NCBI GenBank assembly: GCA_001695595.3
Contig: MBPM02000114.1
Location: forward strand, 1-64,000
DNA: 64,000 bases
Reading direction: 5' to 3'
Source of the DNA: Plasmopara viticola
Taxonomy: Eukaryota > Oomycota > Peronosporomycetes > Peronosporales > Peronosporaceae
Shown: positions 33,441 through 45,679 of the stretch, piece after piece
Numbering within the stretch: position 1 is the first letter of the stretch
Layout: each line of letters starts with the position of its first letter
The notes under the pieces: model-generated
Database searches by the model: none
What the model was told of the DNA's origin: nothing
The model's input: the letters and a program-made list of their open reading frames with translations, nothing else
Program-made: the position numbers and the translations under genes

Positions 33441-34788
33441 TCATCCTTTCTTCAGTGTAAAACCTTTTGACGAGAAGTCATTGACCTTAAAATCTTTCGA
33501 CACCCATCCTTGGGTAATCGCCTTGGTTCTGACAAACTGAGCTTGAAAGTATAAACAGCGCCTAAAAGAACGTAGAATTGACCTGCTTGGAACGAAGTGC
33601 CTTACCATCCAGCTCGCCGACTGTTGTGAGCACATTGAATCGCGGCGCATTTGGAGCGTAGATTGTACTTGTGCTTACCCTCCAATATGCTGGTACGAAT
33701 CCACCTCCAAGTACATCTCATTGCTCTAGGGTCAAGCTGTCCATGAGCAGCTGTGCGTCTAGATCGTTGGATTATAAATATTAATGTGAACAGATCGTAC
33801 AAAGGAACGCAATGTCGAGATCATCGAAGGCGCTTGCTATCGGCCTGAACAACAGCAATCCGTTATTCACAACGTCAATATTCTCGATTTGCACAAAATT
33901 ACCTTTGAGGCGATCGTGTTCTCGTCGAGAAAGATGAGATGCAATCGCAACAGGACTCGGTAGACCAACATTCATCACCATGCAAAGAAGCATCGAGTCG
34001 CCGTTCTAATTTTCCCACAATCACATTTGAAGTCCTTCACCAATTGCTGCTTCAGCTTTTGAGTTCTCGAATCCGTGTAATGGGAACGTTCAAGAACGTG
34101 CGTTAGAACAACGTGGCAGCAATTGCTGCGTATAGAGAGGAAGTGTGGTCTTTGGCCGAAATCACCACCAGCACGTGGATTTCCCCTTCGTTTGGCTCAA
34201 ATCTCTCTCCAAAGTTCGTCGGGTTTTTGATCCACAACGAACGGATCCTTGTGCGTAATGAATCCGTCGTATGACGAATAGTAGTCCGGGTAATAGCCAA
34301 AGGCTTTGCCACCGTATCCTTTGCCGTAACCATATTAGTCGTTGCCGTTGCCGTAGTTGTCATTGTCGTGGCCGTAGTAGTCGTTGCCGTGGCCGTGGCC
34401 GTGGTACTCATGGCTGTAGTCGTCGTAGTCCTTGCGTATTTGCTGTAGCCGCTGTGTTCCTTGTGCACGAAGCTCTTGTGGTTGGGGTCGTCGTCCTTGC
34501 AGGCGTAAGCAACGTGGCCGTAGTCCTTGTAATCATAGTCGTCTTTGCCGTTTCTGTAATCTATTGACTCGGTGGCCTGGGATTTATCGTCTTCCAGGCG
34601 CCGACGATAGTGCAATGCCCATGTCGTGGTGTCTTTTGCGGTGGTCACAATCGCGCTTAAGCGGGTGGTGAATGTAGTCCCCGTAGGAGCCAAGGAGCGA
34701 TTCCCGCTGGAGCACCTCGGGCATCAATCGATTGCAGGATGGAGGCACTGACGTATAGGCTTAGCACTGCAAGCATATTAAACTGCAT
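33441..34788 (-). pseudogene. CRN-HNH chimeric locus, copy 8
   Basis: Signal-peptide ATG at 34788 (frame of about 43 codons). The frame 34103-34693 (no ATG) has the SKYA deletion, a shortened minisatellite, LWIKNPTNFG and HVLVVIS, with a stop after ATLF. The HNH piece 33781-33993 is cut by a 7-base loss near 33800 (AFLCTICSH). The C-terminal part is open at 33441-33650. Confidence 0.75.
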
Positions 34789-35360
34789 CTTGGCCGCGCA
34801 GTTGCTTGACTTGAATAGATGTATTTGCTAGTTGTCGCTTGCTGAGAAGAAGGCAAAATAAATAGTGAGAGAGCGAGAAATGATCAAATGCTGATTATTG
34901 ATGTGGTCGCAGACGCTTTTATCATTAGTCTCTTTCAGTTTTTTAAGAAAGCGTTGTATATGAAGTGGCACGGCAAGAGAATTTGCTAGAGAATAAGTTT
35001 TCCGAGGTGTCAAGAATTGGGACAGCCAGCTGATCATCTGTTTTACTTTTCTATACAATCATAATTAAGGTACCCTTGTCAATCGGCTTTTAGAAATATG
35101 TCATTCTCTTGCAAATTCTTTTGCATTGGCACTTCGGTCGATCGTCATATACAAAGCTTCTAAGATACTGAAAGAGACTCGAGAGTTATTACGCTTGCCG
35201 TACAGTCCCAAGAGACTCGCAAGAGACTTTTCTTGCCGTGGCACATCAAATAGGAAGCGCTCTTAAGATATTGCGCTCTCTCACTTTTCATTTCGCCTTC
35301 TTCTCAACAATCGACATCAAGCAGATACATCCATTCAAGTCAAGCAACTGCGCGGCCGAG
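34789..35360. promoter_or_regulatory. divergent promoter spacer P4 between copies 8 and 9
   Basis: The plus-side Inr-type element is intact at 35275-35297. The minus side at 34852-34874 is degraded (reads TCACTATTTATTTTGCC). Halves: left type L, right type R. Confidence 0.6.
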
Positions 35361-36792
35361 ATGCAGTTTAATATGCTTGCAGTGCTATGCCTATACGTCA
35401 GTGCCTCCATCCTGCAATCGATTGATGCCCGAGGTGCTCCAGCGGGAATCGCTCCTTGGCTCCTACGGGGACTACATTCACCACCCGCTTAAGCGCGATT
35501 GTGACCACCGCAAAAGACACCACGACATGGGCATTGATTGCACTATAGTCGGCGCCTGGAAGACGATAAATCCCAGGCCACCGATTCAAGAGACTACAGC
35601 TACGGCAAAGACGACTATGGTTGCAAGGACCACGGCCACAATGCTTACGCCTGCAAGGACGACGACCACAACCACAAGAGCTTCGTGCACAAAGAACACA
35701 GCGGCTACAGCAAATTCGGCAAGGACTACGACGACTACAGCCATGAGTACCACGGCCACGGCAACGACTTCTACGGCCACGGCAACGACCACTACGGCCA
35801 CGGCAACGACCACTACGGCCACGACAATGACAACTACGGTAACGGCAATGACTACTATGGTTACGGCAAAGGATACGGTGGTAAAGCCTTTGGCTATTAC
35901 CCGGACTACTATTCGTCATACGACGGATTAATTACGCACAAGGATCCGTTCGTTGTGGATCAAGAACTTTACGAACTTTGGAGAGAGATTTGAGCCAAAC
36001 GAAGGGGAAATCCACGTGCTGGTGGTGATTCCGGCCAAAGACCACACTTCCTCTCTATAAGCAGCAATTGCTGCCACGTTGTTTGAACGCACGTTCTTGA
36101 ACGTTCCCATTACACGGATTCGAGAACTCAAAAGCTGAAGCAGCAATTGGTGAAGGACTTCAAATGTGATTGTGGGAAAATTAGAACGGCGACTCGATGC
36201 TTCTTTGCATGGTGATGAAAGTTGGTCTACTGATTCCTGTTGCGATTGCATCTCATCTTTTCGACGAGAACACGATCTCCTCAAAGGTAATTTTGTGCAA
36301 ATCGAGAATATTGACGTTGTGAATAACGGATTGCTGCTGTTCAGGCCGATCGCAAGCGCCTTCGATGATCTCGACATTGCGTTCCTTGTGGACAAGTACA
36401 TCAAATATTTATAATCCAACGATCTAGACGCACAGCTGCTCATGGACAGCTTGACCCAAGAGCAATGGATGTACTTGGAGGTGGATTCGTACCAGCATAT
36501 TGGAGGGCAAGCACAAGTACAATCTACGCTCCAAATGCGCCGCGATTCAATGTGCTCACAACAGTCGGCGAGCTGGATGGTAAGGCACTTCGTTTTCCAA
36601 GCAGGTCAATTCTACGTCCTGTTAGGCGCTCTTTGTACCATCAAGCTCAGTTGGCCAGAGCAAAGGCGTTACCCAAGGATGGGTGCGAAAGTATATAGCT
36701 TCGATGACTTCTCGTCAGAAGGATTCACACTGGAAGAAAAGATGATATTGCTATTTCTTGGCTATACGAACATCTCTGGATGTTTGCCTTAG
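35361..36792 (+). pseudogene. CRN-HNH chimeric locus, copy 9
   Basis: Signal peptide MQFNMLAVLCLYVSAS. The Gly/Tyr/His frame 35538-35993 (no ATG) has five repeat units and ends LWREI. The CRN frame (from the ATG-less ORF 35377-35931) is broken just after HTTD, and the HVLVVI part is followed by a TAA at 36057 in SSLY. The HNH region is open as 36166-36414 with a shift in its first part. The C-terminal part 36442-36792 has lost one G in the QWD codon. Confidence 0.7.
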
Positions 36793-36860
36793 CGACTCCA
36801 ATCACATTATCGTGGACGGTGAGTGATATAAGTGTTCGTTTGCTGGGTCGATCTCACTGA

Positions 36861-37288
36861 AACACGTGTGTTTGGATAGAAGCGGCGCGGAAGGTGTGAC
36901 GCTCGATGAACATAGACACCCGGAAGGCTATTTGCACATGCTTCCGTTGTTGTGGACCAAGAACCGAAGTTCTTCAAAGACTACTTTAAGCCAAACAAAG
37001 GGAAAACCACGTGTCGGTGGTGATCGTATTATTATATGGTATTTTAAGTAATGAATTGCATAATTGGCAAGCTACTTCGCGTTACTGTTACTATCGTACA
37101 TGGTTAGATTATGTGGTATGCTTGAAACAAGTAAATCGTTTATTAATATGACTACTCAGTAAGCCGGTGCAAGACGTCCTGCAGCTGGTGCCGAACGTTC
37201 CGCAGCAAAAAAGGTGTTGCAGGACCCTCTTGGTCTATCACGCTTTTCGATCTGCGTGATTGTTTGTCACGAAGTCGAGGGGCTGGCT
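36861..37288 (+). pseudogene. second CRN N-terminal fragment, copy of locus 9
   Basis: CLDRSGAEGVTLDEHRHPEG, then a 1-base loss at AAGAACCGAAG shifts the frame. The junction reads HVSVVI. The tail SCSWCRTFRSKKGVAG is kept. Confidence 0.55.
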
Positions 37289-40200
37289 AAACTAGCAGAT
37301 AATTGAATGCTTCATTATCTGGATTCCTGGCACCCCATTCATTTGTAAGATAGATGTCTGGGGCAATTTGCGCAATACGCCGAAGTCGAAGAATGCATCA
37401 TACATGCTTATCCCTGTGACGATAGTACAAAAAAGCTAAATGCAATCTCATAGAAGACTCATTTTAATGTAAATAAAGAGGAATGAGATCATATCATAAA
37501 CTATCATTTGCACCAATTTGATGCTTTTTGTCGTGTGCATATTAACCGGACGCTTTTAACATCTTGTTGAAAAGGCACGAATTAAGCACGAGTTTAAGCA
37601 GCGTCATCTACGCGTGCAGTCGTGATCAAATCCTCATAATACTGTGTCATGATATTAACAATACTGATCGACAATTTGGCCGTTGTAAGGTTAGAAGATG
37701 TACGTTTGTATACCGTGAGAAACTATACATTTAATTGTGACGTAGCTAAAGGAGCTTGTCGATAGAAAATCGACCCAAAAACAGCACTTTCAAGTCTGCT
37801 AAATGGTTTGTATATGTTGATCGAAAAGCAATATTTTAGATTAGAACATGCCTCACAAAACATTTTTCTTGGTACGTCAAATGTCAGGGATAAATTTCCT
37901 TAATAAGCTATCCAGGCTCGAAGTGTCCAAATAGATCATGATGAAGGTAACACTTGCTCTTTAAAACTCATCATTTAGTTTGTGTAGAACAATGCATCAT
38001 CCACAGCCGGTTAATGTGTGCAGTAGAGACCACAGTTGAAGACCATCCATTCTTCTTCCTTTGTTTAAAAGAAAAGTAAAGTGATTACACGCATCTCCGT
38101 TCGCCTTTATCCCTATGCGAAGGCAAAGCCTAATTATACGAATGTTCGCATAGCTGTTCTACTTTTCTTTCGTCAGACATCTATCTTGTCGTCCCTCGTC
38201 GTGTGTGTGATGGTCAAGCTTGCTCCCGTCTGCATCCACCACTCAGTAAAAGGGAGCAACTTCATACATGCACTGATTGCATCAAATCAATGCAGCTGTG
38301 TTTGAGCAATACCTTAGTGAAAAAGGTTTCTTTTAGCACGTTTCGGTTTAACTTTGCTGCATAATTGTTTCTGTTGGAACTAGCAGTCGTTCTTTTTGTC
38401 GATGAAATTCAAGCACGACAACATTCTCGAGCAGCCGAGCTAGTACTTTTGATGGCTATGACATTGCTAGAATCTGAAGTTTGCTAAAATAACCAAAAAC
38501 GTTTCTGCATCAGAATAGCATGCGTCGTAGCACTGTCGTTGATTGAATATGTCACCTCTTTGTTCGCATTGATGCCAGTAAAGCTTGATAAACATTGCGG
38601 CTTAGTATCGCAGTCATTTAAATAAAATGTGTCGAAGCTAATTTTTCAAGCAAGGACTCGCTTTCTCCCTTCTGGACTTAACATATTTTCCCTTAGGTGG
38701 TAAAGCTTGCAACAAAACGAAGTCGCTCGATAAGCCTCCGCTCAATGACCAACCATAAAGCACTTGCACCATTTGTCGTTCGAGTGTTGCACCATACGTA
38801 AAACTTAAATTTCTGTACAACTTAACATCACGCTGGCGCTTGCCATTCTGTCACTACTCAAAGTAATGCTCGCAACGACTTGTGCTACCATAACTCATTG
38901 CTAATATCGGAAATTATATACTGTCATTGATGGCATGTGTCGCCCATCATGATCACGTTGGAGTCGCAAGCTCTGCTTTTTATCGAGTGGCAGCCTAGCC
39001 ACACGTTTGTCGGACGTGTGGTGTGTTAGACGTCGATAGTGCTAAGTCACAATCTACTATGAAGGATGATACAAAAACGATTGTATGATGAATCGCTAAC
39101 GTGGTAGAAAGCTAAGCTGTAATTTTTGTCCTTCGCCTCCTGTCCAAACATACATTGGCCGGTCGGTATGGACCAGACACCTTACGGTACGATAAGCCGT
39201 GTAGTTTGTGCTACGACAAAGATAGTTTTACGACTTTATAGTAATCCCCAAAAAGAATGTTGTTCCAGCCAACTTATTTGACATAGAATTCGATTCTTTA
39301 AAAGCTGCACTTAACCCATAGTTTACGGAAGCAGTATCAAGACTAAGGGGTGTGGCTTAATTTGCGGTGAGCAGCTTGTGGATCGGGCACGATAATCACC
39401 TACAGCGAATCACTACAAGCATCGAGAGATCTGCGATATGCGCATCTTGTGGTACTCTTGATACCGCTTTCTCATATCGGCTGTTTAACAGCGATGTAAT
39501 TACTGGCAGTCTGTCGATATCTTGTTACGCACAAGGTCTTCTCTGTGGTTCCTTTGTACCACTGTTATGACCAGCGAACAATGCAATTGAGTATAGAGTT
39601 GCGGCGTATTTGGAAGCGGTTGACCTTTTTAGTCGGTATTAGACAATGTAAAGCATGGATTTCTCTCTTGCTGAAGTTGGAGCAAGGAGAAGCTAGTGGC
39701 GGGACCATTTGTGTTACATATAGCAAATTCTTTCTTAATTGTGTACCATACGTTTCAATGCTCTCTTTTTTGGTAAAAGGTTGGAGGTGTCCTTTCTGAG
39801 GAGCTCAAGTACGTTCAGATGCTCAAATTGATGAGCGCTTAAAACAGCATCGTCAACAATCCTTCTTTGATGCTTTGTCCAGACCATCTTATAATTTGTT
39901 CTGCATCTCTCCATTTGTGTGACGCTATTGGTACAATTCGAGTATTCAGGCCCACAACAGTGTAATATATCGGGTCTTGTAAACTTTTCGAGGCTGTAAT
40001 CTCACATTGAACCCCGACAGGGAAGAAGGTCTAAGCTTCGTGGAAGGAATTTAATGAAGCTTTTCTTTATGTTCTCGTCGTTTATTCCTTAAGCTCGGTC
40101 CGCTGGTTGATCCGACCTGACAGGTCGTAGGATAGGTGGTGTGCGCTGAGACAAAGTCTATTTTAGACTGCGCGCGGTGTGCGCAATTGACTAATTGGCT

Positions 40201-41074
40201 ACTGTGTCGCTAAAAGCCCCCTTACTATATTGGGACTTGACTACTCCCGATAGCAGGTAGAGCGCGATCATGTTTTCCGCCCAAGCTCAACTCTGGGTCG
40301 ACATGTAGCTTACGGTGTTTGTGTGGGACAAAACATTTGTTTACCACAAGAACATTGGCCAATCGTGTGGTTGATGAAGTTTAATGCTTGAGCCTTTATT
40401 TTCTAAATTTCTTACGTTTTTTTCAAAATGAACACCCAACCTGAAGCTTCTATAGAAGTGGGTGCGAATCGGGCGCTATACCGGCTAGAGTGTAGCACAA
40501 AATACTTGTATGCTTTGTCTGATAACTATTGTGCCTGTTTGGACACGTACACCTTGCTGACTTTAGTGGTTGTTGACGGATGATAAAAATTGTGAATAGA
40601 ACGCGGCTGACCTACTACGCAAGTAGATCATACTCCAACTAATACGTGAGCCATAGTTGCGCAATTAATGAGAACCTATCAAGCCGATTACATTGTGCTT
40701 CATACGATCGTATGTTGCTAGTAGTTGGAATGGATCGGGCCACCTACCTGGTCATATATGTTTGGTCTTCCCATAATCTTGATACGGTTAGATCACACTA
40801 ATTTTGACCGCGCATCAAATTGAGTGTATCGGATGACGCTAAGTATCTGATCGATCGATCGTTTGTGACCCAGTTTTCCTTCTAGCCAATAGACTATTAG
40901 TTTCATCAGCGATTGACTATTGGTATCGCATCGGCTCTTTGAACTCAAATATCGATGCCTTCGAGTGCTGAATACAGTGGTCGTAAGCGATGGTTACAAG
41001 CGTCTTCTATATGTTGGCAAGAGAATGCATAATGACGACGTGGACGACTTTTGGGCGTCAAGAGTCAGCGCACC
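37289..41074 (-). repeat. D segment copy D3 (reversed)
   Basis: Full-length reverse of D1. The frame near 38638-38820 (minus, opens with TTG) is longer than in D1 because TGA is GGA here (ALPPKGKYVKSRREK). Hairpin CCACACGT / ACGTGTGG at 38999-39021. An 84-codon ATG-less frame lies at 39545-39799. The LHQFD-type frame (37505-37735) is degraded. No intact gene. Confidence 0.6.
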
Positions 41075-41226
41075 ATTTCGACTTTAATGGAAAGTTGACC
41101 ATGACACCATTGATAACATAACAAAAAAATCGCTTTATTATATTGCATTGAACATAGCCAGGAGGGCTAATTGGAGTACAGGGCGAGCTATTTTCCAAAA
41201 CATCTTCATTGGTTTTTTCGTTACAT

Positions 41227-41545
41227 TCAAGAAAAAATGTTTCGTCCATGTGAGAACAGCACACAATCAAGGCAACGATCGTGCCCCGAGAGGCTGGAAA
41301 TGAACTCAAGCGCTGAGCCGCCCTTGGCTGCGATGTCCTCCATCTCACCCACGCTCCACAACTTGATCTCCTTGTCGCACCCCGTTGTCAAAAGTGGCTT
41401 GTCAGATGTCATTGCGGTTTCATTGTTTGATCGTAGAAAGTTTAATGACAAAATAGCCTCATTGAGCCCCGTAGGGCCACAGTGTAGCCGGATTCCGGGT
41501 GTCGCCATGCGCACCGGCGGGACTTTGAGCTTCGACATGACTAAT
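41227..41545 (-). pseudogene. WD40 fragment resembling N-terminus of CAF-1 p60 subunit (copy C4)
   Basis: One open frame through KEIKLWSVGEMEDIAAKGGS and SSLSGHDRCLDCVLFSHG, continuous upstream to an apparent start at 41721. The internal Met (MSKLKV) at 41545 is the family start. Same truncation after GRNIFS as in C2. Confidence 0.6.
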
Positions 41546-41900
41546 GACGATTCAAGGTTTTTCCAAAACCACTCAAATTCATAATCCCATGACCAGTACC
41601 GAATAAGTATCCAAAAGCAAATAGCCTCTAAAGTGAGTACTATTAAACTATTTGATATGTCCGTGCAAAATACGCAAGCAGCATATATTAGACGCTGACT
41701 AGCCGACTGTAGTTTTGACACAATAAAGCTGCTAATGCCGATCTAAACTTGAGCAATTCGATAATGGAAGTTGGTCGAAGATTTTAAGGTTTGCAGTAAA
41801 ACAAATTTCGTGTCTGTTCGCGTTGAGAAGGAACTGCATAGCAGCAGATAAAGTCTAATTCTCAATTGTTGTCAAGATTACTGTGACGTAAAGTATTCAT

Positions 41901-42143
41901 TCAAATTAGCGACTGTAAACAGCATGGCCATAGATGACTGTATGGTACGGTCAACCGAGACCATGAAGCCGAGTGAAGTCGTCTAGCCGTATGCTGTATG
42001 ATCAAATTACAAAACACCATTTTAATGTTGAATTTGTTGCTGTTAAGGCCATATTTGGATTCAACAGCTGTGTAGCCTACAATAGAAGCGGTTGTGGCGT
42101 CGTCCTCAATTAAGTTTACCGTGTTGGAAGCAGTCTTTTGCAT
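41901..42143 (-). CDS. hypothetical 80-aa ORF (Q4)
   Basis: Identical in protein to the ORF at 828-1070. Unrecognised. Confidence 0.25.
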   Translation of the reverse strand: MQKTASNTVNLIEDDATTASIVGYTAVESKYGLNSNKFNIKMVFCNLIIQHTARRLHSASWSRLTVPYSHLWPCCLQSLI

Positions 42144-42626
42144 TTAAGACCGTGAGCTGAAGTTGAACGTCTTCTGGAGACGAGTCCAATGAACGATGAA
42201 AGTATATGATGATAAAGCAACATTTGCACTATAACTTATTTTTCTCTTTTTACACACTCCTTGACCCCCATCCCTACACTATTAGAAACAGAAAAAAATA
42301 AAAATCCAATTTTGACAAGCCCCATCCTATGGTGTCAATGGGCAGAAAACACTGAAGCACAAAACTATAACAATTTAAATCATCAACATAATTACGGACG
42401 CAGAAAACCAACACAACATTTGTTTAGTCAGGTGGTTGGTCTTTTTTTGTCTGGATGTAACATAAATGTCAACAAATAGCTACCACTACGCGATGAAGTA
42501 ACTACAGTAGCTTTTCGTAACAGAATTACAAAATATGAATCAGTCGTGAGTTAATTAAATTGTGATCCTGAATTATATTCTATACAATATACGAGCATAC
42601 CCCATATACCACATACACTACAAAAA
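42144..42626 (+). other. T-type interval, copy T4
   Basis: Copy of 1071-1554. ATG-less frame at 42261-42479. No gene is called. Confidence 0.4.
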
Positions 42627-42911
42627 ATGTCTGAGTTTGAAATGTCTGAATTTGAAGTCTATGAGCAAAATGCCTCATACTGTCGATGGTTATACAACGA
42701 ACAATCGGAAGACTCGAATATAAGACGCTTTTTAGCCAGCAAGTTTCAAGCTGGAGACGATAGCTATATCGTGCGTCGGGGCAAACATAAGAACAAGTTC
42801 GTTAAGTGGATTGTTGAAAACGATGAGCAATACTTCAGTTGGAGGTTTAAATATGTATCTGTCAAGAATAAATATCCATCTTTCAAAGATAAGTCACGGC
42901 ATAAGAATTAG
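42627..42911 (+). CDS. hypothetical 94-aa protein (S4)
   Basis: Differs from S1 by Ile-to-Arg (SNIRRF), a change shared with S5 and with the divergent S6, so Arg is likely ancestral. Confidence 0.5.
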   Translation: MSEFEMSEFEVYEQNASYCRWLYNEQSEDSNIRRFLASKFQAGDDSYIVRRGKHKNKFVKWIVENDEQYFSWRFKYVSVKNKYPSFKDKSRHKN

Positions 42912-43169
42912 CTACTTTTTTTTCTTCTCTTCAGCTGAAACCTGTTAGCTGCTTGTCGAGGTTCTGTTATTAGCGCGAAGCTCTTCTTCGCTAACACGAT
43001 ATCAGATCATACAGGTGATTAGAACGAACGAGCGTCACAGGCTTCTATTCAACCACACGTGTTCCAATGAGATCGACCCAGCAAACGAACACTTATATCA
43101 CCGTCGACGATAATTAAAGTCGCTATGGCGGACTTTTGGAAATGTTCATATTGCAAAGAAATAGCAATT

Positions 43170-44534
43170 TCATCCTTTCTTCAGTGTAAAACCTTTTGAC
43201 GAGAAGTCATTGACCTTAAAATCTTTCGACACCCATCCTTGGGTAATCGCCTTGGTTCTGACAAACTGAGCTTGAAAGTATAAACAGCGCCTAAAAGAAC
43301 GTAGAATTGACCTGCTTGGAACGAAGTGCCTTACCATCCAGCTCGCCGACTGTTGTGAGCACATTGAATCGCGGCGCATTTGGAGCGTAGATTGTACTTG
43401 TGCTTACCCTCCAATATGCTGGTACGAATCCACCTCCAAGTACATCTCATTGCTCTAGGGTCAAGCTGTCCATGAGCAGCTGTGCGTCTAGATCGTTGGA
43501 TTATAAATATTTAATGTGAACAGATCGTACTTGTCGACAAGGAACGCAATGTCGAGATCATCGAAGGCGCTTGCGATCGGCCTAAACAACAGCAATCCGT
43601 TATTTACAACGTCAATTTTCTCGATTTGCACAAAATTACCTTGAGGCGATCGTGTTCTCGTCGAGAAAGATGAGATGCAACGCAACAGGACTCGGTAGAC
43701 CAACTTCATCACCATGCAAAGAAGCACCGAGTCGCCGTTCTAATTTTCCCACAATCACATTTGAAGTCCTTCACCAATTGCTGCTTCAGCTTTTGAGTTC
43801 TCGAATCCGTGTAATGGGAACGTTCAAGAACGTGCGTTTAAACAACGTGGCAGCAATTGCTGCGTATAGAGAGGAAGTGTGGTCTTTGGCCGAAATCACC
43901 ACCAGCACGTGGATTTCCCCTTCGTTTGGCTCAAATCTCTCTCCAAAGTTCGTATAGTTCTTGATCCACAACGAACGGATCGTTGTGCGTAATGAATCCG
44001 TCGTATGACGAATAGTAGTCCGGGTAATAGCCAAAGGCTTTGCCACCGTATCCTTTGCCGTAACCATATTAGTCGTTGCCGTTGCCGTAGTTGTCATTGC
44101 CGTGGCCGTAGTAGTCGTTGCCGTGGCCGTAGAAGTCGTTGCCGTGGCCGTGGTACTCATGGCTGTAGTCGTCGTAGTCCTTGCGTATTTGCTGTAGCCG
44201 CTGTGTTCCTTGTGCACGAAGCTCTTGTGGTTGTGGTCGTCGTCCTTGCAGGCGTAAGCAACGTGGCCGTGGTCCTTGTAATCCTAGTCTTTGCCGTTTC
44301 TGTAATCTATTGACTCGGTGGCCTGGGATTTATCGTCTTCCAGGCGCCGACTATAGTGCAATCAATGCCCATGTCGTGGTGTCTTTTGCGGTGGTCACAA
44401 TCGCGCTTAAGCGGGTGGTGAATGTAGTCCCCGTAGGAGCCAAGGAGCGATTTCCGCTGGAGTATCTCGGGCATCAATCGATTGCAGGATGGAGGCACTG
44501 ACGTAGGCAGCACTGCAAGCATATTAAACTGCAT
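43170..44534 (-). pseudogene. CRN-HNH chimeric locus, copy 10
   Basis: The signal peptide is damaged: a small deletion after MQFNMLAVL shifts the frame (44307-44534, reads PTSVPPSCNRLMPEIL, then LGSYGDYIHHPLKRDCDHRK). The SKYA deletion, Thr/Ala reading, LWIKNYTNFG and HVLVVIS lie in 43786-44217. The HNH piece 43488-43727 has a shifted start (RVLLRCISSF in place of PVAIASH), then a normal Asn-Asn-Gly. Confidence 0.75.
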
Positions 44535-45076
44535 CTAAGATGCTAGTTGTCGATTGCTGAGAAGAAGGCGAAATGAAAAGTGAGAGAGCGCAATATCTTA
44601 AGAGCGCTTCCTATTTGAGGTGCCACGGCAAGAATAGTCTCTTGCGAATCTCTTGCGAACTGTACGGCAAGCGTAATCACTCTCGAGTCTCTTTCAGTAT
44701 CTTGAGAGAGCTTTGTATATGACGATCGACCGAAGTGCCAATGCAAAAGAATTTGCAAGAGAATGACATATTTCTAAAAGCCGATTGACAAGGGTACCTT
44801 AATTATGATTGCATAGAAAAGTAAAACAGATAATCAGCTGGCTGTCCCAATTCTTGACACCTCGGAAAACTTATTCTCTAGCAAATTTTTTTGCCGTGCC
44901 ACTTTGTATACAAAGCTTTCTTCAAAACTGAAAGAGACTAATGATAAAAGCGTCTGCGACCACATCAATAATCAGCATTTGATCATTTCTCGCTCTCTCA
45001 CTTTTCATTTGCCTTCTTCTCAGCAATCGACATCTAGCAAATACATCCATTTAAGTCAAGCAACTGCGCGGCCAAG
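44535..45076. promoter_or_regulatory. divergent promoter spacer P5 between copies 10 and 11
   Basis: Inr-type elements at 44567-44589 (-), shifted towards the ATG by loss of about 30 leader bases, and 44992-45013 (+), where one base is missing in the second half (TCACTTTTCATTTGCC). Halves: left type R, right type L. Confidence 0.6.
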
Positions 45077-45679
45077 ATGCAGTTTAATATGCTTGCAGTG
45101 CTAAGCCTATACGTCAGTGCCTCCATCCTGCAATCGATTGTGCCCGAGGTGCTCCAGCGGGAATCGCTCCTTGGCTCCTACGGGGACTACATTCACCACC
45201 CGCTTAAGCGCGATTGTGACCACGCAAAAGACACCACGACATGGGCATTGCACTATCGTCGGCGCCTGGAAGACGATAAATCCCAGGCCACCGAGTCAAT
45301 AGATTACAGAAACGGCAAAGACGACTTTGATTACAAGGACTACGGCCACGTTGCTTACGCCTGCAAGGACGACGACCCCAACCACAAGAGCTTCGTGCAC
45401 AAGGAACACAGCGGCTACAGCAAATACGCAAGGACTACGACGACTACAGCCATGAGTACCACGGCCACGGCAACGACTTCTACGGCCACGGCAACGACTA
45501 CTACGGCCACGGCAATGACAACTACGGCAACGGCAACGACTAATATGGTTACGGCAAAGGATACGGTGGCAAAGCCTTTGGCTATTACCCGGACTACTAT
45601 TCGTCATACGACGGATTCATTACGCACAAGGATCCGTTCGTTGTGGATCAAGAACTACGAACTTTGGAGAGAGATTTGA
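45077..45679 (+). CDS. 200-aa predicted secreted protein, copy 11 of the chimeric locus
   Basis: This is the only copy in which one frame runs from the signal-peptide ATG through the rest of the N-terminal region. Order: signal peptide MQFNMLAVLSLYVSASILQS (residues 1-20, a hydrophobic core of about 14 residues with no charge); a stretch with SYGDYIHHPLKRDCDH at about 34-49; YRRRLEDDKS at 60-69; a Tyr/His/Asp-rich part with ACKDDDPNHKSFVHKEHSGY; a Thr/Ala-rich linker (the minisatellite in its second frame); and LWIKN close to the C-terminus, followed by YELWREI and a stop. Relative to the other copies it has lost single bases near 45140 and 45222 and at SKYA. A 2-base loss after LWIKN removes the HVLVV part from the frame. 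The RRLE followed by acidic residues at 62-67 is only faintly RxLR-dEER-like. It may be a secreted protein or a chance ORF. Confidence 0.45.
   Translation: MQFNMLAVLSLYVSASILQSIVPEVLQRESLLGSYGDYIHHPLKRDCDHAKDTTTWALHYRRRLEDDKSQATESIDYRNGKDDFDYKDYGHVAYACKDDDPNHKSFVHKEHSGYSKYARTTTTTAMSTTATATTSTATATTTTATAMTTTATATTNMVTAKDTVAKPLAITRTTIRHTTDSLRTRIRSLWIKNYELWREI

Larger units (their letters stand above)
22130..35075. repeat. module with reversed interior, carrying a 3.4-kb interruption
   Basis: Copy 7 (+) to copy 8 (-). The interior order is CRN fragment, reversed D (24289-31330, split at 26733-30124), WD40 fragment, 80-aa ORF, 94-aa ORF. Without the interruption it is about 9.55 kb, like the other modules. 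Confidence 0.8.
35076..44806. repeat. 9.7-kb module, interior reversed
   Basis: Copy 9 (+), CRN fragment, reversed D3, WD40 fragment, 80-aa ORF, 94-aa ORF, copy 10 (-). In tandem with the module at 22130-35075. Confidence 0.8.

Noticed and set aside
45260..45290. RxLR effector motif in YRRRLEDDKS
   Set aside because: Reads RRLE, not RxLR, and the acidic run is short. In other copies it is not in frame with the signal peptide.
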